A stretch of DNA of 64,000 nucleotides from Methanobacteriota archaeon (lineage in GTDB: Archaea > Halobacteriota > Methanosarcinia > Methanotrichales > Methanotrichaceae), in NCBI GenBank assembly GCA_029553285.1, contig JAKPCO010000073.1, positions 91,656-155,655 of the forward strand, read 5' to 3'. The position numbers were made by a program, and so were the translations under genes. The notes beneath the pieces are model-generated. The model saw only the letters and a list, made by a program, of their open reading frames with translations, had not been told where the DNA came from and ran no database searches. Shown here piece after piece: positions 10,859-19,252 of this stretch. How positions within the stretch are numbered: the first letter of the stretch is position 1; each line of letters starts with the position of its first letter.

Positions 10859-11892
10859 AACCTGAGCTTCCCCTTGTGCTTCGCGTATCTCGCGTAGTCG
10901 ATGTACTCCGCTATTGCTATGTAATCCCTCACGCTCGGGGCTCGATCCCTGATATCATCTATCCTCTCTGTGACCATGATGCTGAATGCATCGCTTCCCG
11001 CGCCGGAGCCGAAGCTGGTGACGAATATGCTCTCCCCTGGTCTCGCCTGGTCGAGCGTCGCTGCCAGGCCGATCAGCGTCGAGCCGGAGTAGGTGTTTCC
11101 TATGAGCGGAACCACAAGCCCTGGGGCGATCTGCTCCTTTGTGAATCCGAGCTTTGCCGCGACCCTTACCGGGAACTTTCCGTTGGGCTGGTGGAAGACA
11201 GCATAATCGTAATCCTCTGGTTTTCTCCCCAGCATCTTCATGAGCCCCCTGGCGGCAGAGGTCACGTGCTTGAAGTATGCCGGCTCCCCTGTGAACCTAC
11301 CGCCGTGCTCCGGATACGGCATGCCCTCCCTACGCCAGAAATCCGGGGTATCGGTGGTGAATGAGTATGTGCCCTCTATCTCCGCGATGAGATCCCCGAC
11401 GCCCACAACATATGCTGCCCCGCCTGCAGCTGCTGTGTATTCCAGAGCATCGCCCGGGGCGCCCTGACTCACGTCTGCGCCTATGGCCAGCCCCAGATCT
11501 ATCATGCCTGACCTGACGAGACCGAGACATGCCTGGATGGCTGCGGTGCCCGCCTTGCAGGCGAACTCCATATCAGCAACGGTATGAGAATGAGAACAGC
11601 CGATAGCCTCGCCGACGATGGTGCCGGTCGGCTTCACAGCGTATGGATGGCTCTCGGAGCCTGTGTAGATGGCGCCTATCCTGCGTGGATCGATATTCGC
11701 CCTGGATACGGCATTTCTGGCGGCCTCAACAGCGATGGTGGCGGTATCTTCATCCAGGTCAGGGACCGCCTTCTCGTAGACGTTGAGTCCCCGCGCGACA
11801 TCCTCCACCTCTCCCCAGACCCTGGCAATCTCATCGACCTTTATCCTGTACCTGGGAATGTAAACACCGTAGCTGACTATACCGACGCCCAA
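10855..11892 (-). CDS. hydroxymethylglutaryl-CoA synthase
   Basis: Condenses acetoacetyl-CoA with acetyl-CoA to HMG-CoA. The protein has about 345 residues and starts [18 protein letters not shown]. The catalytic cysteine lies in [13 protein letters not shown], and later motifs include [13 protein letters not shown] and [15 protein letters not shown] favour the TTG at 11892 because GAGGGGATC precedes it, an arrangement like that of rtcB here; an ATG at 11907 overlapping the regulator stop would add five residues. It is the second gene of the regulator-HMGS-thiolase-DUF35 operon. Confidence 0.93.
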   Translation of the reverse strand: MGVGIVSYGVYIPRYRIKVDEIARVWGEVEDVARGLNVYEKAVPDLDEDTATIAVEAARNAVSRANIDPRRIGAIYTGSESHPYAVKPTGTIVGEAIGCSHSHTVADMEFACKAGTAAIQACLGLVRSGMIDLGLAIGADVSQGAPGDALEYTAAAGGAAYVVGVGDLIAEIEGTYSFTTDTPDFWRREGMPYPEHGGRFTGEPAYFKHVTSAARGLMKMLGRKPEDYDYAVFHQPNGKFPVRVAAKLGFTKEQIAPGLVVPLIGNTYSGSTLIGLAATLDQARPGESIFVTSFGSGAGSDAFSIMVTERIDDIRDRAPSVRDYIAIAEYIDYARYAKHKGKLRL

Positions 11893-11903
11893 GTGATCCC
11901 CTC

Positions 11904-12623
11904 TCATATCCTGCTCAGGCTGCTGGATAGCTCCTCTGGCGAGAGCAGCGTGGTAAGAAGGGGTATGTTCTCCACCCTTGCGATCTTGACAGCTACCGGA
12001 TCCACGCGCTCAGCCTCTATGCCCTGAAGTATGACCGCTCCTGGTTTCAGGTTTGAAACCCGTATCGCGACCAGCGGCGATCTCCCCCTTGTGACACCTG
12101 TGAATATAAGCGCTCTGGCAGTGCTTCGGCCGTAGATCTTGTAGAACTGCTCGGGCAGAAGCTCCAGTATCGCCTTTATGCTATCGATTATCGTGTAGCC
12201 GTTGATCTGCACGTCCGTGCTCCCGCATATAAGCGTCGCATCTATCTCGGCCATGAACTCCGCAAGCGTAACCGGCCTGGCATACTCACAGACAGAGCAT
12301 ATCGCGCTGAGTCCAACCATGTCGCCGAACATGCTCTCGTATGCGCGCAGCACATTGCATCCTCTCAGCTCATCTATCTTGAGAAGCGCATCGATGATCT
12401 TGCTGACTATCAGTATGCCTGGTGATCGTCGTCTTCCGCTCTCGTAGTCGCTTATCACGCTTGGTGATATGCCCAGGTAGTTCGAGAGCTCGGTCTGGCT
12501 TATCCCGAAGTTCCGGCGCCACTTTCTGAGGGTCTCGCCAGGGTTCTGGGAAAGCGTGATCTCGCCGGCGATCTTCTCGGCCAGCAAGCCCCTGATGTTT
12601 GAGAACTCCCCCTCAGAATTCAT
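11904..12623 (-). CDS. XRE-type HTH regulator heading the mevalonate operon
   Basis: A 239-residue protein (COG1709-like). The helix-turn-helix lies at about residues 34-70 ([20 protein letters not shown] then [12 protein letters not shown]). The C-terminal two thirds form a separate domain of unknown ligand, with cysteines in [14 protein letters not shown]. The ATG at 12623 is preferred over a TTG at 12641, because the TATA box at 12645-12654 puts the transcription start at the ATG, giving a leaderless message. It is likely autoregulatory and may control the operon's lipid-precursor genes. Confidence 0.85.
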   Translation of the reverse strand: MNSEGEFSNIRGLLAEKIAGEITLSQNPGETLRKWRRNFGISQTELSNYLGISPSVISDYESGRRRSPGILIVSKIIDALLKIDELRGCNVLRAYESMFGDMVGLSAICSVCEYARPVTLAEFMAEIDATLICGSTDVQINGYTIIDSIKAILELLPEQFYKIYGRSTARALIFTGVTRGRSPLVAIRVSNLKPGAVILQGIEAERVDPVAVKIARVENIPLLTTLLSPEELSSSLSRI

Positions 12624-12644
12624 GCCAGTTAACTCGAGCAACTA

Positions 12645-12682
12645 GAATATAAAGGTGGCGAAATGTCGTTCGTCATTTAACG
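12645..12682 (-). promoter_or_regulatory. promoter and palindromic operator of the mevalonate operon
   Basis: The minus strand reads CTTTATATTC at 12654-12645, a good TATA box. Immediately upstream, 12659-12682 holds the imperfect palindrome CGAAATGTCG-TT-CGTCATTTAACG, where an activator or autoregulator could bind next to the TFB site. The adjacent HTH gene is the natural candidate. Confidence 0.55.
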
Positions 12683-12709
12683 AAAGTGAGAGGGGACACA
12701 AAAGAGAGA

Positions 12710-12795
12710 TGCGCCGACCGGGATTCGAACCCGGGTTGTAGGCTTTCTTCGGGATGCTTGGAAGGCCCAAGTCATAACCGCTAGACCATCGGCGC
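12710..12795 (-). tRNA. tRNA-Gly (anticodon UCC) with a 14-nt intron
   Basis: The acceptor GCGCCGA pairs with TCGGCGC, with A73 and no encoded CCA. The D arm is GTC/GAC and the T arm CCGGG-TTCGAAT-CCCGG. Removing AGCATCCCGAAGAA (12745-12758) between positions 37 and 38 leaves the anticodon arm TGGGC-CTTCCAA-GCCTA. The precursor makes a bulge-helix-bulge: CTTC pairs with GAAG, flanked by the three-base bulges CAA and AAA. A TATA-like GCATTAAAAG at 12821-12830 is correctly spaced. The archaeal splicing endonuclease plus RtcB (27 kb) would process it. Confidence 0.93.
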
Positions 12796-12948
12796 GCCCG
12801 CCAATCTCTCTCATGCCAGACTTTTAATGCTTTCGATTGAGCACATCTTGATTGCCTGATCCCCTTAGGTTGCTCCTCCACTTACCAAGCATGAGATGGA
12901 GGGGTCAGCCTCCGTCGGATCGTTTCTGGGCGAAACTGTATTGCATTA

Positions 12949-13072
12949 CACTCTTAAGTGTTTAGCAACTTGCAGGTTGTGCAATGTGGTTGCTGAACGC
13001 ACTTATTCATTAACCAAGAATGCATGGCAGGACCAGTGCTTCTACTGGCAAGTTATCATATGGATAAGTGCG
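12949..13072. mobile_element. 124-bp inverted-repeat element, copy A
   Basis: Same length as the intact copy at 39.5 kb and highly similar throughout (for example GGTTGCTGAACGCACTTATT and GGCAGGACCAGTGCTTCT). The ends are CACTCTTAAG and GATAAGTGCG, slightly decayed terminal inverted repeats. No target duplication is evident. It fills most of the gene-free stretch between tRNA-Gly and the GTPase gene; the rest of 12796-13153 shows only the tRNA promoter. Confidence 0.8.
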
Positions 13073-13153
13073 GCGGGGTTTATGGAATTTCATCACAGGG
13101 ACACACTCTTGCATGTACCTCATGTCACTCGCGTGGAGAATGCGGCATGCGCT

Positions 13154-14476
13154 TTACACGCCCATCCGGTTCAGGTGTTTGCGTATCGCGTCAGCAAGCA
13201 TGTTATCGGGATCGATGAGCTCGTACCTAACAGAGGTCGATGGTTTGTTTATGCTCATCACGCGGCGCAGGTCAACCGGCGTGGCAATGATCACCGCGTC
13301 ACAGTCGCATCTGTTTATGCTCTCCTCGAGCTCTCTCATCTGCTCCGGGTAATAGCCGAGCGCGGGAAGGGCATCTTTAATGTGAACGTATCTTTCGAGC
13401 GTCTCACGGATACTTCCGACGACGAACGGCCTGGGGTCCACGATCTCCGATGCGCCGCAGATCGCCGCTGCGATCCTGCCGGCCCCTGATGGCATCCCTC
13501 CGTGTGTCAGCGTGGGGCCGTCCTCGATCACGAGAACCCTCCTGCCCTTAATGAGATCCGGGTCCTCGACGCTTATGGCGGATGCGGCTTTAAACACCAT
13601 CGCCCTGGGATTGAGCTGTGCAGCGTTGTTCTCTATGGATGCAGCAGCATCCTCAGGAGCTGTGTTCACCTTGTTTATCACGATGATATCAGCGCATCTG
13701 AAGTTGACGCTCCCAGGGTAGTATGTGAGCTCGTGCCCGGGGCGCATCGCGTCCGCCACAGTGATCCAGAGGTCAGGTTTTACAAAAGGAAGATCGTTGT
13801 TTCCGCCATCCCAGACTATGATATCTGCCTCCCTCTCAGCCGCCCTGAGAACCATCTCGTAGTCAACGCCAGCATAAACAGCTGTGCCCATCCTGATGTG
13901 AGCCTCGTACTCCTCGCGCTCCTCTATCGTCAGGCCGGCCGAATCCAGCTCTTCAAGGGATGAGTACCTCCTGGCCGCTTCTTCGAGCAGATCTCTGTAC
14001 GGCATGGGGTGGCGGATCACCACAGGATTCAGGCCAGAAGATCTCAGCTGATTTACGATGTACCTGGCGGTCTGGCTCTTTCCTGCGCCCGTCCTCACCG
14101 CGCACACGGCAACAACCGGTTTTGATGAGCGGAGCATCGTCCTCTGGCCCACAAGCTCGAAATCCGCGCCGCAGGAGAGCACCCTGGATGCGATCTCCAT
14201 GACCTCCTGGTTGCTCAGATCGCTGTATGCGAGAACGCATCTGTCGACATCCATCTCTCTGATCAACCTCTCGAGATCGCTCTCAGGGAAGATGGGTATT
14301 CCGTCAGGATACAGTGGACCCGCGAGTTCAGATGGATACAAGCGAAATGCGATGTTCGGTATCTGGGCGGCCGTGAAACCCACCACAAGATGCTCGGGAT
14401 CGGAGCGGTATAGCACATTGAAGTTATGGAAGTCCCGCCCTGCGGCCCCTAGGATCAGGACTCTCTCTCCGGGCAT
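13154..14476 (-). CDS. predicted GTPase, COG2403 family (cyclic 2,3-diphosphoglycerate synthetase-like)
   Basis: About 440 residues. It begins with a Rossmann-like GERVLILGAAGRDFHNFN typical of COG2403, followed by a P-loop (VRTGAGKSQTARYIV) and a DGGNNDLPF stretch. The family is related to cyclic 2,3-diphosphoglycerate synthetase, so an ATP-dependent cyclisation or ligation is possible, but the substrate here is unknown. Start at ATG 14476; an ATG at 14503 would add nine residues. It is divergent from the nitroreductase gene. Confidence 0.75.
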   Translation of the reverse strand: MPGERVLILGAAGRDFHNFNVLYRSDPEHLVVGFTAAQIPNIAFRLYPSELAGPLYPDGIPIFPESDLERLIREMDVDRCVLAYSDLSNQEVMEIASRVLSCGADFELVGQRTMLRSSKPVVAVCAVRTGAGKSQTARYIVNQLRSSGLNPVVIRHPMPYRDLLEEAARRYSSLEELDSAGLTIEEREEYEAHIRMGTAVYAGVDYEMVLRAAEREADIIVWDGGNNDLPFVKPDLWITVADAMRPGHELTYYPGSVNFRCADIIVINKVNTAPEDAAASIENNAAQLNPRAMVFKAASAISVEDPDLIKGRRVLVIEDGPTLTHGGMPSGAGRIAAAICGASEIVDPRPFVVGSIRETLERYVHIKDALPALGYYPEQMRELEESINRCDCDAVIIATPVDLRRVMSINKPSTSVRYELIDPDNMLADAIRKHLNRMGV

Positions 14477-14545
14477 GAGGTTTTGTGGGATGAACCACAA
14501 CAATAACTTTTTCCAGGAGGATCATTATGATCATGGTGATCGGGC

Positions 14546-15058
14546 ATGATAGAACTGCTGAGAAGCAGGAGGAGCATAAGGAGGTACAAGGCAAAGGAGA
14601 TCGAGCCTGAGAAGATTGAGATCTTAAAGGAAGCTGCTCTGAGATCCCCGACATCCCGGGGAATAAACCCGTGGAGGTTCTTTTTCATAAGAGACAGGAA
14701 GAAGCTTGAGGAGCTATCGCGCGCAAAGGAAAGCGGTTCATCGTTTCTCAAAGACGCCCGTCTGGGGGTTGTCGTCTGCGCTAAGGAGAGTGAGTCAGAT
14801 GTTTGGATAGAGGACTGCTCTATAGCATCCATAATCATGCAGCTAACCGCTCACAGCCTTGGCCTGGGATCCTGCTGGATCCAGATAAGAAACAGGATGC
14901 ACAGTGCAGACAAGACCTCTGAGGAGTACGTCAGGGAGGTTCTCCGCCTTCCGGCAGATCTCCGTGTGGAGTCGATCATCGCCTTCGGCTACCCTGATGA
15001 GGTCAAGCAGCCAATGCCAGCGGAAGATCTGGAGTACGGGAAGATAACATCCGACTGA
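14546..15058 (+). CDS. nitroreductase family FMN protein
   Basis: A 170-residue flavoprotein with the family start ELLRSRRSIRRYKAKEI, an FMN-contacting SPTSRGINPWRFFFI and the C-terminal IIAFGYPDE. It probably reduces a quinone-, flavin- or nitro-type acceptor using a reduced nicotinamide; the physiological substrate is unknown. GGTGATC precedes the ATG. It is divergent from the COG2403 gene, with short spacing and likely overlapping promoters. Confidence 0.85.
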   Translation: MIELLRSRRSIRRYKAKEIEPEKIEILKEAALRSPTSRGINPWRFFFIRDRKKLEELSRAKESGSSFLKDARLGVVVCAKESESDVWIEDCSIASIIMQLTAHSLGLGSCWIQIRNRMHSADKTSEEYVREVLRLPADLRVESIIAFGYPDEVKQPMPAEDLEYGKITSD

Positions 15059-15432
15059 AAAGACCGTTCGTATCACATCGGTTAAGGCAGCCTGACGCAA
15101 GAATAGATCAATAATTTTTACAAGGGTGTTATCTTGAAGTTAAGCATTATGTCTGTTGATATCGATCTCATCAAGTGCACACATACGATAGTAGAAAATT
15201 GTTAAATATTCATCGTATTATGTTGCATAGGAACCCTTAACCGATGACCAATGAAAGACTGCCAGAAACGAGGACATGGTGTGGAGGAGATTGGGAGGCG
15301 TGCTCATATCACTGGGTCCAGAAGTATGTGACCCTGTGGTACATGTCATTGTGTAACTGCACCCGATCTTCCGATGACCCTACTTCATATCAGATACCTT
15401 GATATAGCGGTTGCTGCTGGTTATGTAAGGCA
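15059..15432. other. gene-free stretch with the carS promoter
   Basis: No convincing coding frame or RNA gene was seen. It is AT-rich in its first half (AATAATTTTTACAAGG, TGTTAAATATTC). Near the end TTGATATAGC (15399-15408) is a TATA box placed so that transcription would begin at or beside the carS ATG at 15433. Confidence 0.5.
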
Positions 15433-15969
15433 ATGAATATAATCGTACACTCCATCTGGCTGATGCTGCCTGCGTATGTCCCCAACAACTTCGCAGCGCT
15501 TTTCGGTGGTGGCACGCCTCTCGATCTGGGGATGAGCCTTCCCGATGGGCACCGTGTGTTTGGTAATGGAAAGACGATTCGTGGCACGATCGCCGGGGTC
15601 GCTGGGGGGATTATGGCAGGAGTGCTTCAGAACAGCATCGCCGGAGTCCTCGGGCTTCCAGGCTTCGGCGATGGGATGGAGATGTTTCTTGTTTTATTTG
15701 GACTCTCAGCTGGGTCCATGCTCGGTGATCTTGCAGCCAGCTTCATCAAGCGACGCCTGGGCATGGAGCGCGGGGCATCGTTCTTTCTCGTTGATCAGCT
15801 CGATTTTGTCATGGGCGCATGGGCTCTGACATTTCTGCTCGCCCCGGAGTGGTTCAACGCGCAGTTCACTTCACCTGTCATAATCCTCGTTCTTCTGATA
15901 ACCCCCATTCTGCATCGCCTCGCAAATGTGATAGGCTACATGATCGGGGCGAAGAAGGAGCCATGGTGA
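15433..15969 (+). CDS. carS: CDP-archaeol synthase
   Basis: Transfers CMP from CTP to digeranylgeranylglyceryl phosphate in archaeal phospholipid synthesis. The 178-residue integral membrane protein has five hydrophobic segments and the CarS (DUF46) motifs [44 protein letters not shown] and [13 protein letters not shown]. The TATA-to-ATG spacing suggests a leaderless message. It supplies CDP-archaeol to the archaetidylserine synthase at 58 kb. Confidence 0.93.
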   Translation: MNIIVHSIWLMLPAYVPNNFAALFGGGTPLDLGMSLPDGHRVFGNGKTIRGTIAGVAGGIMAGVLQNSIAGVLGLPGFGDGMEMFLVLFGLSAGSMLGDLAASFIKRRLGMERGASFFLVDQLDFVMGAWALTFLLAPEWFNAQFTSPVIILVLLITPILHRLANVIGYMIGAKKEPW

Positions 15970-16022
15970 TATCAAAAGATTGAATACATATCATGTTTCT
16001 CTGATCATCAGGAGGTGAGATT

Positions 16023-16175
16023 GTGGCCGAGTACATGCGAGGTTTTGAACAGAAGACCGTCCCACCCATGGGCGAGGATTCCGGAAAGATGGCATATCTC
16101 CCGCTTATAGCCATCCTGGGGTTTGGCGTTTTCTCCCTGATAGTCGCATACATGGTCAAGATGCTGGCCTCCTGA
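16023..16175 (+). CDS. 50-aa single-span membrane protein
   Basis: Starts at GTG, preceded by a GGAGGTGA ribosome-binding site. The polar N-terminus (MAEYMRGFEQKTVPPMGEDS) is followed by one membrane helix, residues 24-46 (YLPLIAILGFGVFSLIVAYM), and a short tail. It sits 53 bases after carS and before the mtr promoter, with a perfect hairpin across its stop codon. It loosely recalls small Sec61-beta-like or Mtr-type subunits, but I cannot support either. Confidence 0.65.
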   Translation: MAEYMRGFEQKTVPPMGEDSGKMAYLPLIAILGFGVFSLIVAYMVKMLAS

Positions 16176-16187
16176 GACCAGCATCTT
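16158..16187 (+). terminator. hairpin terminator overlapping the 50-aa gene stop
   Basis: AAGATGCTGG and CCAGCATCTT form a perfect 10-bp stem with a 10-base loop that contains the TGA stop, followed by TTCACCTTTC. It separates the carS unit from the mtr operon. Confidence 0.65.
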
Positions 16188-16380
16188 TCACCTTTCGTGA
16201 TGTGAAAAGCGAATGCTTTGGATCGCTCTTAACACAACCGGAAATCTGCGATCACCTCCATAAACCATTATGCCATCCACTGTTGTCATGCAGCCGCATG
16301 ACCAGCAGGTGCACAAAATAAAATTTATGGTAATATGAATCTTAATTCTGATATGCAGCAATGGTTTTTGTTCGCGAAAC

Positions 16381-16390
16381 CTTTATAAGC
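16381..16390 (+). promoter_or_regulatory. mtr operon promoter
   Basis: CTTTATAAGC, preceded by the BRE-like GCGAAAC, is a strong archaeal TATA element. Transcription would start near 16412, giving a leader of about 55 bases. The leader ends in AGGAGGAGG just before the mtrE ATG. The rest of 16176-16466 holds no gene. Confidence 0.7.
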
Positions 16391-16466
16391 CTGGCTAAAG
16401 GATAAGACAGCGTTATTGGCCAAATTTATCATAATGATTTGGCGAAAATGAATAGGAGGAGGAAAA

Positions 16467-17372
16467 ATGGACGCATTGAGCATGGGGCTCGTCGCTGCTA
16501 TGGGGGCCCTTGCGACCGTTGCTGGAGCCAGTGAGGATATCGAGTCGGATGTTGGCTCACAGAGCAATCCAAACTCACAGGTCCAGCTTGCTGCTCAGGT
16601 CGGAAACCCCCACAGGATATACAATAAGGCGATCTCAGGCGAGCCACCGGCGAACGCCCTTTGGGCTACAACCGCTGCTGTTGTGGCTTACACGCTGATA
16701 ACAAAGTTCGCAATGCCTGCGCTCTTCGCAATAGCCATAGGCGCGTCGGTTGCAGCGCTCTTCAACGGAGTCTTCTCGACCAGCGCTTACTTCGGCAGGA
16801 ACGCAAGCCAGCGCAGGTTCAACCAGTGGATCTATCTGGATATAGTGCGTTACACAACGACATCGATAATGGCACATGCGTGGATAACCGCTTTCTGCAT
16901 AACATGTATAGCATACATACAGACTCAGATTTTGACACCACACCATCCGTTCCCGATGCCTGTTATCGCTCTGATATGGGGATTGACCGTTGGTGCGATC
17001 GGCTCTTCTGTTGGTGATATCCATTACGGAGGCGAGCGTGAGTTCCAGTGGAGGCTCTTCGGTCAGGGTCTCAACACGATGCTCTCAGGCCAGATTGTGA
17101 GAAAGGCCGAGGCTGGATTGAGGAACTCCATAGACAACGCATGGTTCTGCACCAAGCTCGGAGGGCCTCTCACAGGTCTCGGATTTGGCCTGACGGTCTT
17201 CCTGGACAACTGGCGCACCACGGTCTTCGACCCGGTGACACAGGCCGGTCTGGCCATTGGTATGGGTCTCTTCTTCGTGATACTTATGAACCTGTATAAC
17301 TTCTACGTTGAGACCTCGATAAGAAAGAAGTACGGCCCGTATCCAGGGTACAAGGGGGACATCGCAGCATGA
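16467..17372 (+). CDS. mtrE: tetrahydromethanopterin S-methyltransferase subunit E
   Basis: Integral membrane subunit of the Na+-pumping methyl-H4MPT:coenzyme M methyltransferase; with MtrC and MtrD it is thought to form the sodium channel part. The 301-residue protein has about six hydrophobic segments and recognisable stretches such as QSNPNSQVQLAAQVGNPHR, FNGVFSTSAYFGRNASQRRF and SSVGDIHYGGEREFQWRLFG. AGGAGGAGG precedes the ATG. It is the first gene of the canonical mtrEDCBAFGH order and overlaps mtrD by four bases. Confidence 0.97.
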   Translation: MDALSMGLVAAMGALATVAGASEDIESDVGSQSNPNSQVQLAAQVGNPHRIYNKAISGEPPANALWATTAAVVAYTLITKFAMPALFAIAIGASVAALFNGVFSTSAYFGRNASQRRFNQWIYLDIVRYTTTSIMAHAWITAFCITCIAYIQTQILTPHHPFPMPVIALIWGLTVGAIGSSVGDIHYGGEREFQWRLFGQGLNTMLSGQIVRKAEAGLRNSIDNAWFCTKLGGPLTGLGFGLTVFLDNWRTTVFDPVTQAGLAIGMGLFFVILMNLYNFYVETSIRKKYGPYPGYKGDIAA

Positions 17373-18058
17373 ACTTTGATGCTTTAACCATTGTGTACAT
17401 TCTGGAGATCGTAGTGGGTGGACTGCTTGTCGGCGTGGGTGTCCACTTCGTGCCGGTAGGCGGCGCGCCTGCGGCCATGGCACAGGCCACAGGAATCGGC
17501 ACGGGCACAGTTCAGCTGGCAGCCGGCTCCGGACTCACAGGACTGCTGGCAGCTGGTCTCATGATGTCGGTCACAGATAACATCTGGCCAATACTTGCAT
17601 CAGGCGCGGTCGGAGCAATGATAATGATTGATGCCACGATGATGACCGGCGGCTGGATATACGCTTATGCGGTGGGCGCCCCGTTCGCATCAGCCAAGGT
17701 CAACTACGATCCCATCACCGGATACTCGCAGCCCCCGTATGTCGCCCCGGGCACTGTCGGGCAGGGGATACCCACAGTATGTTACGTGAGCGGCACAATC
17801 GGCGCCTTCATGGGCGGTCTCGGTGGCGCGATGATCTACTACCCGCTGATGATGACAAACCACAACCCATCTCTGAGCGCGCTCTTCGCGATCGGCATAT
17901 TCCTGGTGAACGCTGTCTTGGCGTCGTGGAACATCCAGGGAACGATCGAGGGGTTCCACGATCCGAAGTTCAAGAGATGGCCGAAGGCGTTCAGATCATG
18001 CCTCGTCGCCACCCTGATTCTGGCGCTCGTGGCCGTTACAATAACAGGAGGTGCATGA
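17369..18058 (+). CDS. mtrD: tetrahydromethanopterin S-methyltransferase subunit D
   Basis: Membrane subunit of the Mtr complex, 229 residues with about six hydrophobic segments. Typical sequence includes GVHFVPVGGAPAAMAQATG, GTGTVQLAAGSGLTGLLAAG and GPGT-type loops around YVAPGTVGQGIPTVCYVSG. The ATG overlaps the mtrE stop (ATGA). The stop lies just before the mtrC start, and the last codons contain the mtrC ribosome-binding site AGGAGGTG. Confidence 0.97.
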   Translation: MNFDALTIVYILEIVVGGLLVGVGVHFVPVGGAPAAMAQATGIGTGTVQLAAGSGLTGLLAAGLMMSVTDNIWPILASGAVGAMIMIDATMMTGGWIYAYAVGAPFASAKVNYDPITGYSQPPYVAPGTVGQGIPTVCYVSGTIGAFMGGLGGAMIYYPLMMTNHNPSLSALFAIGIFLVNAVLASWNIQGTIEGFHDPKFKRWPKAFRSCLVATLILALVAVTITGGA

Positions 18059-18059
18059 G

Positions 18060-18887
18060 ATGACAGTAGGAGGGGGGGCAGGAGGAGCACCCTCTGCAAT
18101 AGATGCAAAGAAGCTCAGAATATACGGGATCGGGGGAGCTCTTGTAGGTATATACCTCGCAGCAATTCTTAACAGCGTTCTCGGGACAGACATATTCTCG
18201 ATACTCGCCGCAGCAGGAGCCGTCGCGGCTGCCGTTATGGGGGCGAACGCTGTAAGAAGGGTCTGCGGCTACGGTATCGGTACCGGTGTCCCATCGATTG
18301 GAATGCTGGCGCTGGGAATGGGCATAGTAGGAGCATCATTTGGCCTCTCAACTGCTGAGCAGCTGGGCGTATCGATGGCAGGTGTCATCATAGCGCTGGT
18401 CTATGCGATGGTCTTCGGCTACATCGTGGGCGCGATCGCAAATAAGGTCATGGGCTTTAACATCCCCATCATGGAGGAGGGTCTCACCGATCTCTCAGGT
18501 GCAGGCGCCATGGCCATCATCGGCTGGTCCTATGCGATCTCTGGATCGCTGGCGTACGCAGACATGGTCTCGAAGGTCTTCAACACCGGATACCTTGCGA
18601 TAGTATTCATCTGCGGCGGCCTTGCGATCCTGCATCCGTTCAACGCGAACCTTGGGCCGGACGAGAAGCAGGACAGGACTCTGGTGAACGGGCTGATGGT
18701 CGGCTCTCTGGCCGTCGTCGCTGTCGGTCTCTGTTCCCTGGCAACGCTCAGCACCACTGCAGCTATCATAACCATTGTGATCGGTGCGGCCGCATGGTAC
18801 TACTTCTACGTATGGTACTACAGGCTGGTCAAGAGAGACGCTGCGGCTGTTGTTGGAACAGGCCTGCTGCCACCGAGCGCGCTATGA
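18060..18887 (+). CDS. mtrC: tetrahydromethanopterin S-methyltransferase subunit C
   Basis: Membrane subunit of the Mtr complex, 275 residues and very hydrophobic. Markers are NAVRRVCGYGIGTGVPSIGM, EEGLTDLSGAGAMAIIGWSY and the ACTG-type tail near HPFNANLGPDEKQDRTL. The ATG at 18060 is chosen because AGGAGGTG (18046-18053) is ideally spaced; a GTG at 18051 lies inside that site. The start falls directly after the mtrD stop. Confidence 0.97.
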   Translation: MTVGGGAGGAPSAIDAKKLRIYGIGGALVGIYLAAILNSVLGTDIFSILAAAGAVAAAVMGANAVRRVCGYGIGTGVPSIGMLALGMGIVGASFGLSTAEQLGVSMAGVIIALVYAMVFGYIVGAIANKVMGFNIPIMEEGLTDLSGAGAMAIIGWSYAISGSLAYADMVSKVFNTGYLAIVFICGGLAILHPFNANLGPDEKQDRTLVNGLMVGSLAVVAVGLCSLATLSTTAAIITIVIGAAAWYYFYVWYYRLVKRDAAAVVGTGLLPPSAL

Positions 18888-18899
18888 GGAGGCACAAAG

Positions 18900-19250
18900 A
18901 TGGGATTTGTCAGAATATCTCCAGAACTGGGGCTGCTTTTCGATCCACTTAAGGGAGTGGTCGCGGAGCAGAGGGAGGATGTGGTTCTGTACACATTCGA
19001 TCCGGTTATGGACAGGATTGAGAGGCTTGATGCGATCGCAGACGACCTGATGAACCAGCTGGTCCCGGATAACGAGCTGCTGGAGTCTTACAAGAACAGA
19101 GGAAAGACCTCTCTCATAGGCGGCCTGTACACCAACATCTGGGTCGGCTTCATCATAGGTCTGGTGATCTCATTCGTTGTGCTGATTGGCATGGTCTTCA
19201 GCGATCCGGCGAAGCTTGAGATGCTCAGAAAGGCTATGGGAGGTGCTTGA
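18900..19250 (+). CDS. mtrB: tetrahydromethanopterin S-methyltransferase subunit B
   Basis: A 116-residue subunit with a soluble N-terminal part (SPELGLLFDPLKGVVAEQRE) and one C-terminal membrane helix at about residues 79-101 (YTNIWVGFIIGLVISFVVLI). GAGGAGGC lies a few bases before the ATG. The C-terminal codons carry the ribosome-binding site for mtrA. The exact role of MtrB in the complex is not known. Confidence 0.96.
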   Translation: MGFVRISPELGLLFDPLKGVVAEQREDVVLYTFDPVMDRIERLDAIADDLMNQLVPDNELLESYKNRGKTSLIGGLYTNIWVGFIIGLVISFVVLIGMVFSDPAKLEMLRKAMGGA

Positions 19251-19252
19251 TT

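Noticed and set aside
12896..13489. 197-residue plus-strand open frame from the MITE into the COG2403 gene
   Set aside because: Its first part is mobile-element sequence and its second part is antisense to the GTPase gene.
15232..15290. C/D-box guide RNA candidate around CCGATGACC
   Set aside because: A C-box-like GATGA is present but no D box (CTGA) at the right distance could be found.
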